This document shows positions 26,016 through 35,657 of a DNA stretch of 64,000 nucleotides, piece after piece. The first letter of the stretch is position 1, and each line of letters starts with the position of its first letter. Source of the DNA: Phocaeicola faecium. GTDB taxonomy: Bacteria > Bacteroidota > Bacteroidia > Bacteroidales > Bacteroidaceae. The translations under genes and the position numbers were made by a program. The notes beneath the pieces are model-generated. The model was not told the DNA's origin, searched no databases, and was given only the letters and a program-made list of their open reading frames with translations. Where the stretch lies: contig NZ_JACSPQ010000001.1 in assembly GCF_014837055.1 (NCBI RefSeq), forward strand, positions 113,035 through 177,034, read 5' to 3'.

Positions 26016-27146
26016 TTAATATTTAACCAATGAGTGTGAAGAAGGATTCATAATCTGAATCGCATTACGCAGATTCTTATACTCTGGAGTAGTTCCGTAT
26101 TCAGCTTCCATGTGGTAAGTTCCTACGCCGCCTTTACGGAAACCGTTGCTCGGTTGCCAGCGAGCCATGCCTTCCAATGATTTCATTGTATTTCCGTAAC
26201 GGTCAGTGTAATTATATCCACCGTTCATGGCAGCGTCTACTGCCTCGAAGTTTTCAGTCATGATAGTCATGTTGGTAACACGTTCTTCGCCAAGTTCTTC
26301 TCCGTAGGTCTGAATCAGTCCCGGTCCCGCAACTCCGCCATTAATCAAGCGTCTGTCTAAGTTTGAATCTCCTGAAGCGTTATAAGCCTGAATTACAAAA
26401 TAATCAAAGTAATGTCCGATTTCCGGTCGGCTTGTAATACTTTGGGGTTCACCGTCAATCAGCAGCAATTTTCCTGTGCCCGATTTCGGTCCGAAATATT
26501 TGCCCAATTCATCCACGAAGATAAACATACGATCGTCATCATCTACAATGTTACCATTGTTTCCATAGTTAGGCTCATAATCAATGTCGAATCCGTCGTA
26601 ACCATACTTGGTAATTGTATCGGCTATTGCCGAAGCATATTTACGGATAGAAGCCTCTACTGCTGCTTCGTCGCTTTCGTCTTCAGGCCATTCCCAAAAA
26701 TCGTTTACAGCTTCTTGTTCAGAACTGTACCCTTTTTCTTCCCATGTGTCATAAACTTCTTGAGGAGTAATTTGAGTTCCTACCGAAGTGATAATGAAAC
26801 ATAAAGTAAAGCGTGTACCTTTAGTTTTCTGACAGAACTCCAAATCTTTCTTTTGAGCTTCTGTAAGGTTACTCCAATTTCCCCAAATAGAAACAATATC
26901 CACGCTGTCCGGAATACCGGCTAAAGAGTTTTTCATAAAAGCTCCTTCACCTGTCCAGTTACCAAACCATCCGAATGCAATTTGATGGTCTGTTTGTTTG
27001 TATGCACGAAGTGCAGCATAATATTCTTCCGAAGTCATTTCTTCAGGAAAGACTTCGCGTTCTGCGTCTGTCCAGTCGCTGCAACTGATGAATAGCGATG
27101 TAATTACCGACAAGAACAAACCGTATAATAAATATATTTTCTTCAT
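26016..27146 (-). CDS. GH18 endo-beta-N-acetylglucosaminidase-type lipoprotein
   Basis: Likely cuts the chitobiose core of N-glycans on the cell surface so that SusCD can import the glycan. 376 residues with a lipobox (LFISCSDW). The family signature DGFDIDYE is intact, with Asp184, Asp187, Asp189 and the catalytic acid Glu191; substrate-assisted catalysis is expected. Unlike B. thetaiotaomicron BT_3987 it has no DUF1735 domain in the same chain; that domain occurs in the next two genes. High-mannose versus complex glycan preference cannot be read, though the gene order resembles the complex-N-glycan locus BT_1042-1046. Confidence 0.88.
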   Translation of the reverse strand: MKKIYLLYGLFLSVITSLFISCSDWTDAEREVFPEEMTSEEYYAALRAYKQTDHQIAFGWFGNWTGEGAFMKNSLAGIPDSVDIVSIWGNWSNLTEAQKKDLEFCQKTKGTRFTLCFIITSVGTQITPQEVYDTWEEKGYSSEQEAVNDFWEWPEDESDEAAVEASIRKYASAIADTITKYGYDGFDIDYEPNYGNNGNIVDDDDRMFIFVDELGKYFGPKSGTGKLLLIDGEPQSITSRPEIGHYFDYFVIQAYNASGDSNLDRRLINGGVAGPGLIQTYGEELGEERVTNMTIMTENFEAVDAAMNGGYNYTDRYGNTMKSLEGMARWQPSNGFRKGGVGTYHMEAEYGTTPEYKNLRNAIQIMNPSSHSLVKY

Positions 27147-27164
27147 ATAGATTTGATTTAGATA

Positions 27165-28718
27165 TTAGTTTTTCTTTGCCCATTTCAAGTCCGTAGCAGG
27201 AGAGTCTGAGCCATTTAAGTCTGCTGCTCCGGCTGAACAGTTTGCTTGATTATTGGTAGTTTCTGTATACGGATATTTCAAACGGCGCATACCGCGTTGA
27301 CTGTTTATTACGCCATTAGACAAATTATCGATGCAAGGATAAAGTTCCGGATAACCTGTACGGCGGTATTCTGCCCATGCCTCGAAGCCTAACGGGTAAT
27401 TGGCAATCCATTTTTGAGTAATGATGCGCTGGAAGTTCTTTCCGGTCAGCGTATTATCAGAATCATCCCATTTTACACTTACAGTATTAGTATTAGATAT
27501 AGTAGCAGGTGCTTTCTGAACATCATCATTTGCATGGATTACATCGGGAGCTTGATCGATTTCCATATATTCACTTCCTGAAACAGAATATTGTGACATG
27601 GAATTTTCAATGCCCTCTTCGTAATACTCTTTTGCAGATTTGCTTCCTACATTCCACCCACGCAGTTTACCTTCAGCGCGCAGGAAAGATGTCTCAGCAG
27701 CGCAAAATACCAACATTTTGTCAGTAGCAGTATAGTTAGGCATAGAAAAGCCGGAAGCTGCATTCTTATCGAAATCAGAATCGCCGGTGCGCATTCCTAC
27801 GTATTGTCCTTCCATGTTGGCTATTGTAGATGTTGTGAAATATTTAGAACGGCGCGGGTCATTATAAGCATTCATATAATCTACAATATTTGCATTTACG
27901 CGCAAGTCGCCCCAACTTACAGCTGCTAACTGGTAGGGATTGGTTTGTGTTCCGCAAGACATCATTGCATTATCGGCATTGGTTTCGATAAGTCCTGCCG
28001 GATGTGAAGTAGCTGCTTCTGCATTCTGTTGAGCCACATCGGGTAAGAAACTGCTGATACGCATCGCTACACGCAAGCGCATTGAATTAGCCAGTTTTGC
28101 CCAACTTGCATAATTACCGTTATAAACAGGGTCGTTTGAACCTAACGGGGCATTACCGTTAGTGTCTACATGATAATTATAGAGTACGTCAGCAGCATTT
28201 GCAAGGTCATCAAGGATAGCTTTGTACACCTCTTCTTGCGTATCGTATGCCACATAGAAATTACCTTTTTGTACTTGGCTGTAAGGCATCGGACCATACG
28301 TGTCAGCAACACGCAACATTGTAATGGCGCGCACCATACGAGCAAACGCATAGTAGTGTCCGGTTGAATTGGTTGCTTCTTGAACTTGGAAGAAGTTTCC
28401 GTAAATTTTTTCGAACGGTGTGTTCCACGGATTGGCATTCCAAGCATCGCTCGGATTATATGTTCCAAAATTGGTTCCACTCCAAGTGTTGGAAGGGCAT
28501 AAATAACCTCCATACTGACCTACCATTTGTTCCTGCATCTGAGAATCATTTTGTTGAATATTTACAATGGTCTCAATCATGTTTTTCATCAATGTAGCAG
28601 GATCAGCTTCATGAATCTGATATTGATTCGTATTATATTCTTCGAACTTGCTGGTACAGCCTCCTGCCAAGAGTAATAGCGCAGCACCAGTTGTTATGTT
28701 TAATAGATATTTTTTCAT
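27165..28718 (-). CDS. susD: SusD/RagB family glycan-binding lipoprotein
   Basis: Outer-membrane lid protein that captures glycans for the SusC channel. 517 residues with lipobox LLAGGCTSK. The chain is largely alpha-helical with TPR-like segments, of the SusD-like group whose members begin FEEYNTNQYQIHEADP. The C-terminal region has the usual FQRIITQKWIANYPLGFEAWAEYRRTG-type segment. It directly follows the SusC gene (17-base gap) and precedes the GH18 gene (18 bases). Confidence 0.93.
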   Translation of the reverse strand: MKKYLLNITTGAALLLLAGGCTSKFEEYNTNQYQIHEADPATLMKNMIETIVNIQQNDSQMQEQMVGQYGGYLCPSNTWSGTNFGTYNPSDAWNANPWNTPFEKIYGNFFQVQEATNSTGHYYAFARMVRAITMLRVADTYGPMPYSQVQKGNFYVAYDTQEEVYKAILDDLANAADVLYNYHVDTNGNAPLGSNDPVYNGNYASWAKLANSMRLRVAMRISSFLPDVAQQNAEAATSHPAGLIETNADNAMMSCGTQTNPYQLAAVSWGDLRVNANIVDYMNAYNDPRRSKYFTTSTIANMEGQYVGMRTGDSDFDKNAASGFSMPNYTATDKMLVFCAAETSFLRAEGKLRGWNVGSKSAKEYYEEGIENSMSQYSVSGSEYMEIDQAPDVIHANDDVQKAPATISNTNTVSVKWDDSDNTLTGKNFQRIITQKWIANYPLGFEAWAEYRRTGYPELYPCIDNLSNGVINSQRGMRRLKYPYTETTNNQANCSAGAADLNGSDSPATDLKWAKKN

Positions 28719-28735
28719 GACCTTAGTCTATCTCT

Positions 28736-31700
28736 TTAGAATTGTACTTTTACATTAAAACCTATATTACGCAAGCTGGGTTGCATAAAGTAGTCAACAT
28801 TCATATAGAAGTTACTTGCCGTAGATGCAGACAATTCAGGATCGAACGGAGCTTTACAGTAAATCATCCATAAGTTACGTCCTACTAAACCTACGGTAAC
28901 GTTTGCTATATTTTTAAACCATTTCTTAGGAAGTGTATAGTTCAGGCTTAATTCTTGCAGGCGAACGTTCGTTGCGCTATACAAGTAGTAACGTCCGTAA
29001 CCACCTTCACCGGTACCGATAGTCTGATAATATTTTTGTGCGTCTACCATGCCATTGTTAACCGGTACGCCACCGTTCTCACGGGCTACAGCCGATGCTT
29101 CTGATACTCCGTAATAGTCTAATACACCCTGAGTAGCAGAGTAAGCCAAACCACCTACACGTGCCGACAGTACGATGCCGAGGTCGATGCCTTTATAAGT
29201 AAAATGGTTTGTCCATCCCAAGTTGAAGTCAGCATCCAAATCGCCCACTTTAGTCGGAGTAGAAGAACTTGTCATGCTGATATTTCCGTTTTGGTCAACA
29301 CGGATATTTCCGTTGTTATCTCTGGTCAGTTGGTTATATACATAAATATCTGTCATAGAGCCTCCTTCAGTCAGAATAACGCGGGGAGCTACGTTTTCTT
29401 TACCCAACCAGCCTACATACATTTCGGGCATGTTGATTTCTTCGCCGGTTACCGGGTTGATACTTCCGCTGGCAAGACGAATTACTTTGTTGCGGTTTAG
29501 CGTAAAGGTAGCGTTAGATGACCATCCGAAACCTGCCCATTCGTCTTGGAATCCTAATGCAAGTTCAAGACCTTGATTTTGTACGTTACCGGCTTGTACT
29601 ACGGCCTGTTTGTAACCGGAAGAAGACGGAATATCGACTTTAAACGTTTGGTTCAAGGTGTTTGAACGATAGTAGGTTGCGTCCAAATTAAAGCGGTTAT
29701 CCCAGAACTTTAAGTTCAAACCGATTTCCCAAGATTTGGTTTTCTCGGGTTTCATGTTGTCCATCGGGTACAAAGTCGGGTTCTCCCAGTTGTGAGTTTG
29801 ACCGTTATAGATAAATCCCGGATTGGTAAGGAAGCGGTCGAATGAAGAAGCTACTACGGTATAAGAACCGCGAACTTTTGCATAGGTTATCCATTCGGGG
29901 AGCGACATCATTTCAGACAATACTGCTGAAAGACCTACTGACGGATAGAAGAAAGAAGATTGGTTAGAGAAAGCTAATTTAGAATCCCAGTCATTACGTC
30001 CGGTAAGCGTTAAGTATAATTGGTTTCTCCAACTCAGTTCGGCACTTGCGAATACACTTTGGATTTCGTCAACATATCCCGACGGTTCCGGTTTGTAGTT
30101 GGCAGACCAGTTGATGTTGTTCATCTGGAAGAAATTTGGGATAATCAAGTCGCCGGCTACTGACAATTCGTCAGAAGATACGTGGTAAATAGAACCACCC
30201 ACATTGGCATTCAAACGGAATTCGCCGAATGTTTTGTCAATAGTAGCCAATACGTCGGCATACAGCGAGCGTTCTTGGCGCATAACGTCTTTCAAGCCAC
30301 CTGCCAAACCACAGAAAGTAGTCAGGGTAGAAGCCGATTTTTCTTCACGGTTACGGTAATCAGAATTATCCAAATTAACACGACCTGTGATGTTAAACCA
30401 GTCTGTGACTTTCCATTTCAATGATGCGTTCAGCATGTAACGTTTCTTTTCTGAAGTACGAACGATACGGTTCTGAATCCAATACGGGTTTTGCAGAGAC
30501 ATACCTCCGTCGCCGTATGGCCAATACTGCTCCATATAACCAAAGTTCGTGTTATAACGTTCGTACAGACGGATTTCATCGAAATTGTCGCCGCGTGGGA
30601 ATAAATACAGAGCAGGCAATGGGTTATAGTATTGACCTTGCGATACCATGTTTTTATTGTTCTGTACGATGTATTGAGCACCAATATCCAATGTTAATCT
30701 GTCGTTCAAGAAGTTAGTTGTATTGCGGGCAGTAAAGTTATAACGGTTATAACTGTTGTTCGGAAGAATTCCGTCCGTGTTTGTAGTAGAAGCTGACAGA
30801 TAAGTTTGATTCTTGTCATTTCCGGTCGACAAAGATATAGAGTTTATAATATTTGTTCCGGTATTAAAGAAATCCGACGGGTCATATCTGTTGCTTGTTG
30901 GTGCCCCCCAACTGTATAATCCCGAACTTGTACCGAAGCGGTTCTGCATTTCGGGCATGATATATGCCTTTGAGAATGTAGTACTGTTGGATACAGTTAG
31001 AGAAGTACGTTCTGTAGCTCCTTTTTTGGTGGTGATCAAAACTACACCGTTAGCTGCTGCTGAACCGTACAATGCTGCTGCCGAAGGGCCGGTCATCATG
31101 CTGACGCTTTGGATGTCATCCGGGTTAAGGTCGGCTACAGCATCTGAGCCTCCCATGTCGCCGTACTGTCCTTCACCGCCACTCTTACCTGTGTTAAACA
31201 TCGGCACACCATCGATTACATACAATGCGTTGTTGTCTTTAGTCAATGATTTCATACCACGCATTACCACACGAGTGGCACCACCGGCTCCGGTAGCACC
31301 GCTGCTGATTTGCACACCAGCTACTTTACCGGCCAATGAATTCATGAAGTTCGCATCTTTGACGGCAGTCAAAGCCTCGCCTTTTACCTCTTGTACGTTA
31401 TAACTTAACGCTTTTTGCGAACGCTTGATACCCAATGCAGTTACAACAACCTCGTCTAACACTTCAGTGTCTTCCGACATGGTAATTTGTCCGAAATCGG
31501 GTTTGGCGGTCAGTGATAACGTTTTATAACCGATATAAGACACTTCAATTGTAGCGCCTTCGGTTACAGAAAGCGTAAAGTTACCGTCGATATCCGTAAT
31601 CGTACCATTGTTCGTTCCTTTTTCAAGGATGCTTACACCTATTAAAGGTTCTCCTTTGGCATCTACCACAGTGCCTTTTACTGTAACTGTTCCAGCCTGT

Positions 31701-31816
31701 TGTGATGCAGATAAATCGCTGAAATAAGATGTTCCGTTAGGATTCGCAAATGTTATACCACTTCCCGGAACCATCAGCAAAAGCAATAATAATTGCGAAA
31801 ATTTGCCTCTTTTCAT
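28736..31816 (-). CDS. susC: SusC/RagA family TonB-dependent outer-membrane transporter
   Basis: TonB-driven importer of glycans released at the surface. 1026 residues: signal peptide (~1-24), a carboxypeptidase-regulatory-like domain (~43-125, VKGTVVDAKGEPLIGVSI), a plug domain (~150-270) with the family motif YVIDGVPMF, then a 22-strand barrel ending FNVKVQF. There is no STN domain before the CarboxypepD domain, so it does not look like a partner of an anti-sigma factor. It is first in the operon, with an unusually long upstream gap holding element D, and no regulator gene is adjacent. Confidence 0.95.
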   Translation of the reverse strand: MKRGKFSQLLLLLLMVPGSGITFANPNGTSYFSDLSASQQAGTVTVKGTVVDAKGEPLIGVSILEKGTNNGTITDIDGNFTLSVTEGATIEVSYIGYKTLSLTAKPDFGQITMSEDTEVLDEVVVTALGIKRSQKALSYNVQEVKGEALTAVKDANFMNSLAGKVAGVQISSGATGAGGATRVVMRGMKSLTKDNNALYVIDGVPMFNTGKSGGEGQYGDMGGSDAVADLNPDDIQSVSMMTGPSAAALYGSAAANGVVLITTKKGATERTSLTVSNSTTFSKAYIMPEMQNRFGTSSGLYSWGAPTSNRYDPSDFFNTGTNIINSISLSTGNDKNQTYLSASTTNTDGILPNNSYNRYNFTARNTTNFLNDRLTLDIGAQYIVQNNKNMVSQGQYYNPLPALYLFPRGDNFDEIRLYERYNTNFGYMEQYWPYGDGGMSLQNPYWIQNRIVRTSEKKRYMLNASLKWKVTDWFNITGRVNLDNSDYRNREEKSASTLTTFCGLAGGLKDVMRQERSLYADVLATIDKTFGEFRLNANVGGSIYHVSSDELSVAGDLIIPNFFQMNNINWSANYKPEPSGYVDEIQSVFASAELSWRNQLYLTLTGRNDWDSKLAFSNQSSFFYPSVGLSAVLSEMMSLPEWITYAKVRGSYTVVASSFDRFLTNPGFIYNGQTHNWENPTLYPMDNMKPEKTKSWEIGLNLKFWDNRFNLDATYYRSNTLNQTFKVDIPSSSGYKQAVVQAGNVQNQGLELALGFQDEWAGFGWSSNATFTLNRNKVIRLASGSINPVTGEEINMPEMYVGWLGKENVAPRVILTEGGSMTDIYVYNQLTRDNNGNIRVDQNGNISMTSSSTPTKVGDLDADFNLGWTNHFTYKGIDLGIVLSARVGGLAYSATQGVLDYYGVSEASAVARENGGVPVNNGMVDAQKYYQTIGTGEGGYGRYYLYSATNVRLQELSLNYTLPKKWFKNIANVTVGLVGRNLWMIYCKAPFDPELSASTASNFYMNVDYFMQPSLRNIGFNVKVQF

Positions 31817-32005
31817 AGATTGGGTTAATTAAAATTGATTGATTATAGGTTTGATAAATCTTACATGATTAGCATTTCTCTATGTAAGTCTGTGTTTCTC
31901 TTAGGTTAGAGCCTGTTGTTTAAAGGACTTAGTAATATGTTTTTTCATAATAAATAAATTGTGTTTGTTATTCAAGTATTTTAATATAAGTTGTGATTAG
32001 CGGTG

Positions 32006-32013
32006 CAAATATA
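32006..32013 (-). promoter_or_regulatory. Possible -7 box for susC
   Basis: Minus-strand TATATTTG fits TAnnTTTG, about 190 bases before the SusC start, implying a long leader. No clear -33 element. The leader region 31817-32005 shows no gene. Confidence 0.45.
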
Positions 32014-32130
32014 TGTATTTTATTTAATAGATGATAGGATGAATTGAAAAAAAACTATTTTTTAATTAGAGAAATATGAATCTTTTGTTTAATTAGTGGG
32101 TGAATTGAATTTTTGGGGTTGGATATAAGA

Positions 32131-32228
32131 CCTGAAAAACACATGCGGTAGAACTGGTCGGTTCTATGGGTAGAAATGGTCAACGCTTCCGCATGAGATG
32201 AGTAACACTAACGGTTGCGTTTTTCGGG
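32131..32228. repeat. Intergenic palindromic element D (inverted orientation, shuffled arms)
   Basis: Its reverse complement aligns end to end with element C over 98 bases: CCGAAAAACGCAACCGTTAG at one end and GTGTTTTTCAGG at the other. The expected partner of CTACCCATAG has been replaced by CTACCGCATG, which can instead pair with CATGCGGAAG elsewhere in the element. It lies between the divergent susC and TRIC genes; the flanking DNA from 32229 to 32532 shows no gene. Confidence 0.75.
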
Positions 32229-32532
32229 GATGTATGAGCGGCGGATTTTTTTGTGCTTTCGTAAAGTAAATGAAATTTAATTGGTTGTATATCAGAGAAA
32301 TGTCGGAAGGTGGGATGTGGGGTCGATATGGAATATCGTTTTGCTGTTAAGATTGTATGCAAGGTGTTTGCCAACTGTTTGCTTTGAAATTTGGTTGCCG
32401 TTTTAATTTGTTGTATTTTTACGCTCGAAAAATAAGGGTGGCAGTTGGACGCGTTTTGATAAGACGTTTTGCCCGGCTGCGGGATAAAAAATAATCGGAT
32501 ACATATATTATATATTGTGTAAGTAAAACTCA

Positions 32533-33168
32533 ATGGACTTGATAGAAATACCATCGTTTGTTACCGTACTTGATTTTATCGGTACGTTTGCTTTTGCGAT
32601 AAGCGGAATTCGTTTGGCGTCGGCTAAACGTTTTGACTGGTTTGGCGCATACATTGTAGGGTTTGCCACTGCTGTAGGCGGCGGTACCATTCGTGATTTG
32701 TTGTTGGATGTAACCCCTCCGTGGATGATTGATCCGATGTATTTGGTTTGTACGGCATTTGCCATGCTGTTTGTCATTATTTTCGGCAAATACCTGATCC
32801 GGCTTAACAATACTTTCTTTTTGTTCGACAGTATCGGGCTCGCTTTGTTTACGGTAGTAGGGTTCAGCAAGGCGTATTCGATGGGGTATTCGTGTTGGAT
32901 AGCTATCATCATGGGTAGCATAACCGGAGCTGCCGGTGGTGTGCTGCGCGATGTGTTTATCAATGAAATACCGTTGATTTTCCGCAAAGAAATCTATGCG
33001 ATGGCGTGTGTGGTAGGCGGGCTGGTTTATTGGTTTTGCCTGAAGGCAGGAATTGAAGATTATTTGGGGCAGATTATAGGTGGGGTGACTGTCTTTTTGG
33101 TTCGTATCCTTGCCGTGAAGTATCGGATTACTTTACCTATTCTGAAAGGAGACCCCGAAAATTTATAA
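32533..33168 (+). CDS. TRIC-type (UPF0126/YadS) cation channel family protein
   Basis: A 211-residue inner-membrane protein with about seven hydrophobic helices and the family's internal repeat. The first repeat holds VGGGTIRDLLLDVTPPW and the second holds AAGGVLRDVFINEIPLIF, the glycine-rich kinks and Arg-Asp pair of prokaryotic TRIC channels, which conduct monovalent cations as homotrimers. Its physiological job in Bacteroidetes is unknown. The next gene starts 3 bases after the stop, so the two are probably translated from one message. Confidence 0.9.
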   Translation: MDLIEIPSFVTVLDFIGTFAFAISGIRLASAKRFDWFGAYIVGFATAVGGGTIRDLLLDVTPPWMIDPMYLVCTAFAMLFVIIFGKYLIRLNNTFFLFDSIGLALFTVVGFSKAYSMGYSCWIAIIMGSITGAAGGVLRDVFINEIPLIFRKEIYAMACVVGGLVYWFCLKAGIEDYLGQIIGGVTVFLVRILAVKYRITLPILKGDPENL

Positions 33169-33171
33169 ACC

Positions 33172-34026
33172 GTGGGTTCGATTTGTTGCGTTTGGATGCG
33201 GTGGGTAGCCGTGGGAATGTTGCTGTTTTTGTTGCCACTGCAGGCGGTGGGGCAGGACAGTGTAAAGGTAGAACGACTGTTGTCGTGTGCTGCCCGGTTG
33301 CCGTCCGATAGCTGCCGGACACTTTTCTTTGCCCGCAATCTGTTGGGAGTTCCGTATGTGGCGGGTACGCTGGAGGAGAACGGACCGGAGAGGCTGGTTG
33401 TCTCGTTGCAGAAACTCGACTGTACTACGTTTGTCGAAACAGTGGTGGCACTTGTGGAATGCAATAAGCGGGGACAGTGTTCGTTTGCCGATTTCAAAAA
33501 GAACCTCGTCCGTGTAAGATACCGGGGCGGAAAGATAGACGGTTATGCTTCGCGTCTCCATTATTTCAGTGATTGGATTCATGAGAATGAAGCGCGAGGG
33601 ATTGTCAGCGAACTGACAGACTCGATGAATCCGAGCATACGCATTGTTTCGTTAAATTTCATGACAGAACATCCCGATGCCTATCCTGCGTTTCGGAATT
33701 CTCCATCGGCTTACGCTGCAATGCAACAGGTAGAGCGGGCATGGGTGGATTATCGGATGCCCTATATCCCGAAAAGCCGAGTGATTTCCTCGGCTGACAG
33801 TTTGGATATACAAGATGGCGACATCATTGTTCTCACTACTTCTGTTGCGGGATTGGATGTGTCTCATGTGGGATTTGCCTGCCGGGTGGGTACGGTAGTT
33901 CATTTGCTTCACGCATCGTCCCGCTATAAGCAGGTAACCATTGAACCGGTTTCTTTATCGGATTATCTGCAATCTCAAAAAACGATTATGGGAATAAGAA
34001 TAGTCCGTGTGAATGAACGTCGCTGA
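33172..34026 (+). CDS. DUF1460 (N-acetylmuramoyl-L-alanine amidase-like) exported protein
   Basis: A 284-residue exported protein of the DUF1460 family, whose fold is that of NlpC/P60-like cysteine peptidases active on cell-wall peptides. LQKLDCTTFVETVVAL carries the putative nucleophile Cys; the later DVSHVGFACRVGTVVHLLHASS segment holds the conserved His residues. The N-terminus is hydrophobic (WVAVGMLLFLLPLQAVGQ). The start is uncertain: a GTG at 33172 or an ATG at 33196 (MRWVAVGM), the latter giving a cleaner signal peptide. It is coupled to the TRIC gene. Confidence 0.88.
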   Translation: MGSICCVWMRWVAVGMLLFLLPLQAVGQDSVKVERLLSCAARLPSDSCRTLFFARNLLGVPYVAGTLEENGPERLVVSLQKLDCTTFVETVVALVECNKRGQCSFADFKKNLVRVRYRGGKIDGYASRLHYFSDWIHENEARGIVSELTDSMNPSIRIVSLNFMTEHPDAYPAFRNSPSAYAAMQQVERAWVDYRMPYIPKSRVISSADSLDIQDGDIIVLTTSVAGLDVSHVGFACRVGTVVHLLHASSRYKQVTIEPVSLSDYLQSQKTIMGIRIVRVNERR

Positions 34027-34072
34027 GAGTGATAGAACTGAAACCTTACGGTTATGTTGCGGCAGACTGACG

Positions 34073-35545
34073 TCAGTCTTGGAAATCTTCCAAATTGTTT
34101 AATTCGCCGTTTTCCATCATGTGTTTTATTTTCAGCCCTATCCTGATGAAATCTTGGCTGGTTGAATCCATCAGCCCGTTGGTAGCGGCACGTTCTAATA
34201 AGTCGGGCTGCTGGATGGTACCTTTGATGATAGCCCGAATCATCTGTTCCTGATTATTTAAAATGTAGTAGCAATACGCAATGGAGAAATAGCATGATTT
34301 GACGAGCAAAGGATATTCTTGCTCTAACCGTTTGAAAAACAAGAGTGCATCTTTTATCAATGCGTTGCGGAACAGCATTTTCGCAGTTTCTTCGATGATT
34401 TCTCCTTTGTCGATGGCCAATGCTTCCGCATAGGCTATTTCGGTGCGTGCTTTATCAATATCCTTTATACGAATGTAATACTCGGCAAGAGTAAGATAAA
34501 GTTGGGCATATTCGCTGTCGTGTTTTAGTGCATCGTCGATGTCTTTTTTCGACAACTCTAACTGATTGGTAAACAGATAGCAGGTAGCCCTTCTCTGAAG
34601 TGTGACACCCCATTCCAAGTCGGAAAGTTGGGTTTTGTTTATAATCAGGTTTAAATATCTGATTGCCTTTTCGTAATCTTGTATCGAGATGTAACATTCT
34701 GCCAGTACCTGCCAGATTTGTCCTTTATATGGATGGGTTTCTTCTATTTTGTGGAAACATTCGATAGCTTTCTGTAAATTTTCATTCTGCACATAGCAAA
34801 GCCCCTTTATTTCAATAGCCATTGGGTTGTCAGGCTCGATAGCCAGTGCAAATTCAATGGATTCAACGGCTTTTTCCGTGTTTTCTAATTGTAGGTAACA
34901 GCGGGAAAGGTTAATCCAATGTATAATGTCGTAAGGATTGTCATCCAGTAACCGGTTGGTATAATAGACAGACTTTTCAATATTGCCAAGATCAAAATGA
35001 CAACTTGCCAGAAACTGCCATGTCTCACGGTTTTCGGAGTTTGCTTTATATGCTTTTTTCAGCCATTTGTACGCATGTTCCTTATGGTTTGTTTCCATAT
35101 AGACGTCAGCAATGTCAAGCAGCGTTTCTACTCTTTCCTCTTCATCTTCTTCATCTTCTACCATCTTGGTGAAAATTTCTTCTGCTGCTTTGATTTTCCC
35201 TTGTTCCACCCAAAGTGTGGCGCGCAGAAACAGCACCTCGCTGTCTTGCTGGTCGGGTAAAAGCTCCAAAGCCTTTTCCGCTTGGTCGTATTTACCTTTT
35301 GCAATTAAGTTGTGGCAGCAATATATCATTACATCAAGGTCGTTCGGATGAAGTTTAAAAGCATACGCAATAGCCTGCTCAGATTCGGCTATCATATTTT
35401 TACTGGCATAATATTCGGCTATTTGTGTCAGTTCGTTACTCTCAAAGTACGTTGATGTATTTTCACGTACCATGTTTTCGTATTTTGCCAGTAATTCTTT
35501 AAACTTGGGGTGTTCAAAAGAAGAAGATAAATCGTTTCTCATCAT
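34073..35545 (-). CDS. Tetratricopeptide repeat protein
   Basis: A 490-residue soluble protein made almost wholly of helical TPR-type repeats, for example AIEIKGLCYVQNENLQKAIE, IWQVLAECYISIQDYEKAIR and QLYLTLAEYYIRIKDIDKAR. No signal peptide or membrane segment is present, so it is a cytoplasmic scaffold or adaptor of unknown partner. Two adjacent ATG codons open the frame. A long interrupted hairpin lies in the leader between this gene and glnS. Confidence 0.9.
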   Translation of the reverse strand: MMRNDLSSSFEHPKFKELLAKYENMVRENTSTYFESNELTQIAEYYASKNMIAESEQAIAYAFKLHPNDLDVMIYCCHNLIAKGKYDQAEKALELLPDQQDSEVLFLRATLWVEQGKIKAAEEIFTKMVEDEEDEEERVETLLDIADVYMETNHKEHAYKWLKKAYKANSENRETWQFLASCHFDLGNIEKSVYYTNRLLDDNPYDIIHWINLSRCYLQLENTEKAVESIEFALAIEPDNPMAIEIKGLCYVQNENLQKAIECFHKIEETHPYKGQIWQVLAECYISIQDYEKAIRYLNLIINKTQLSDLEWGVTLQRRATCYLFTNQLELSKKDIDDALKHDSEYAQLYLTLAEYYIRIKDIDKARTEIAYAEALAIDKGEIIEETAKMLFRNALIKDALLFFKRLEQEYPLLVKSCYFSIAYCYYILNNQEQMIRAIIKGTIQQPDLLERAATNGLMDSTSQDFIRIGLKIKHMMENGELNNLEDFQD

Positions 35546-35577
35546 GAAAAGAGAGCGGACAGAATAGATTTGTTTTT

Positions 35578-35649
35578 ATACCGTGATGAGGAAACTGTAT
35601 CATGAAAAATCATGAATTTGTTTCATAATCAGTCCCCTCCTCACGGTAT
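35578..35649. other. Long interrupted hairpin between glnS and the TPR gene
   Basis: ATACCGTGA-GAGG pairs with CCTC-TCACGGTAT, and inside it ACTG-TATCATGAAA pairs with TTTCATAAT-CAGT, spanning 72 bases. On the minus strand it is followed by AAAAAC rather than T, so it is not a classic terminator. It would sit in the leader of the TPR gene or the tail of glnS. Confidence 0.6.
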
Positions 35650-35657
35650 GTGTTAGT

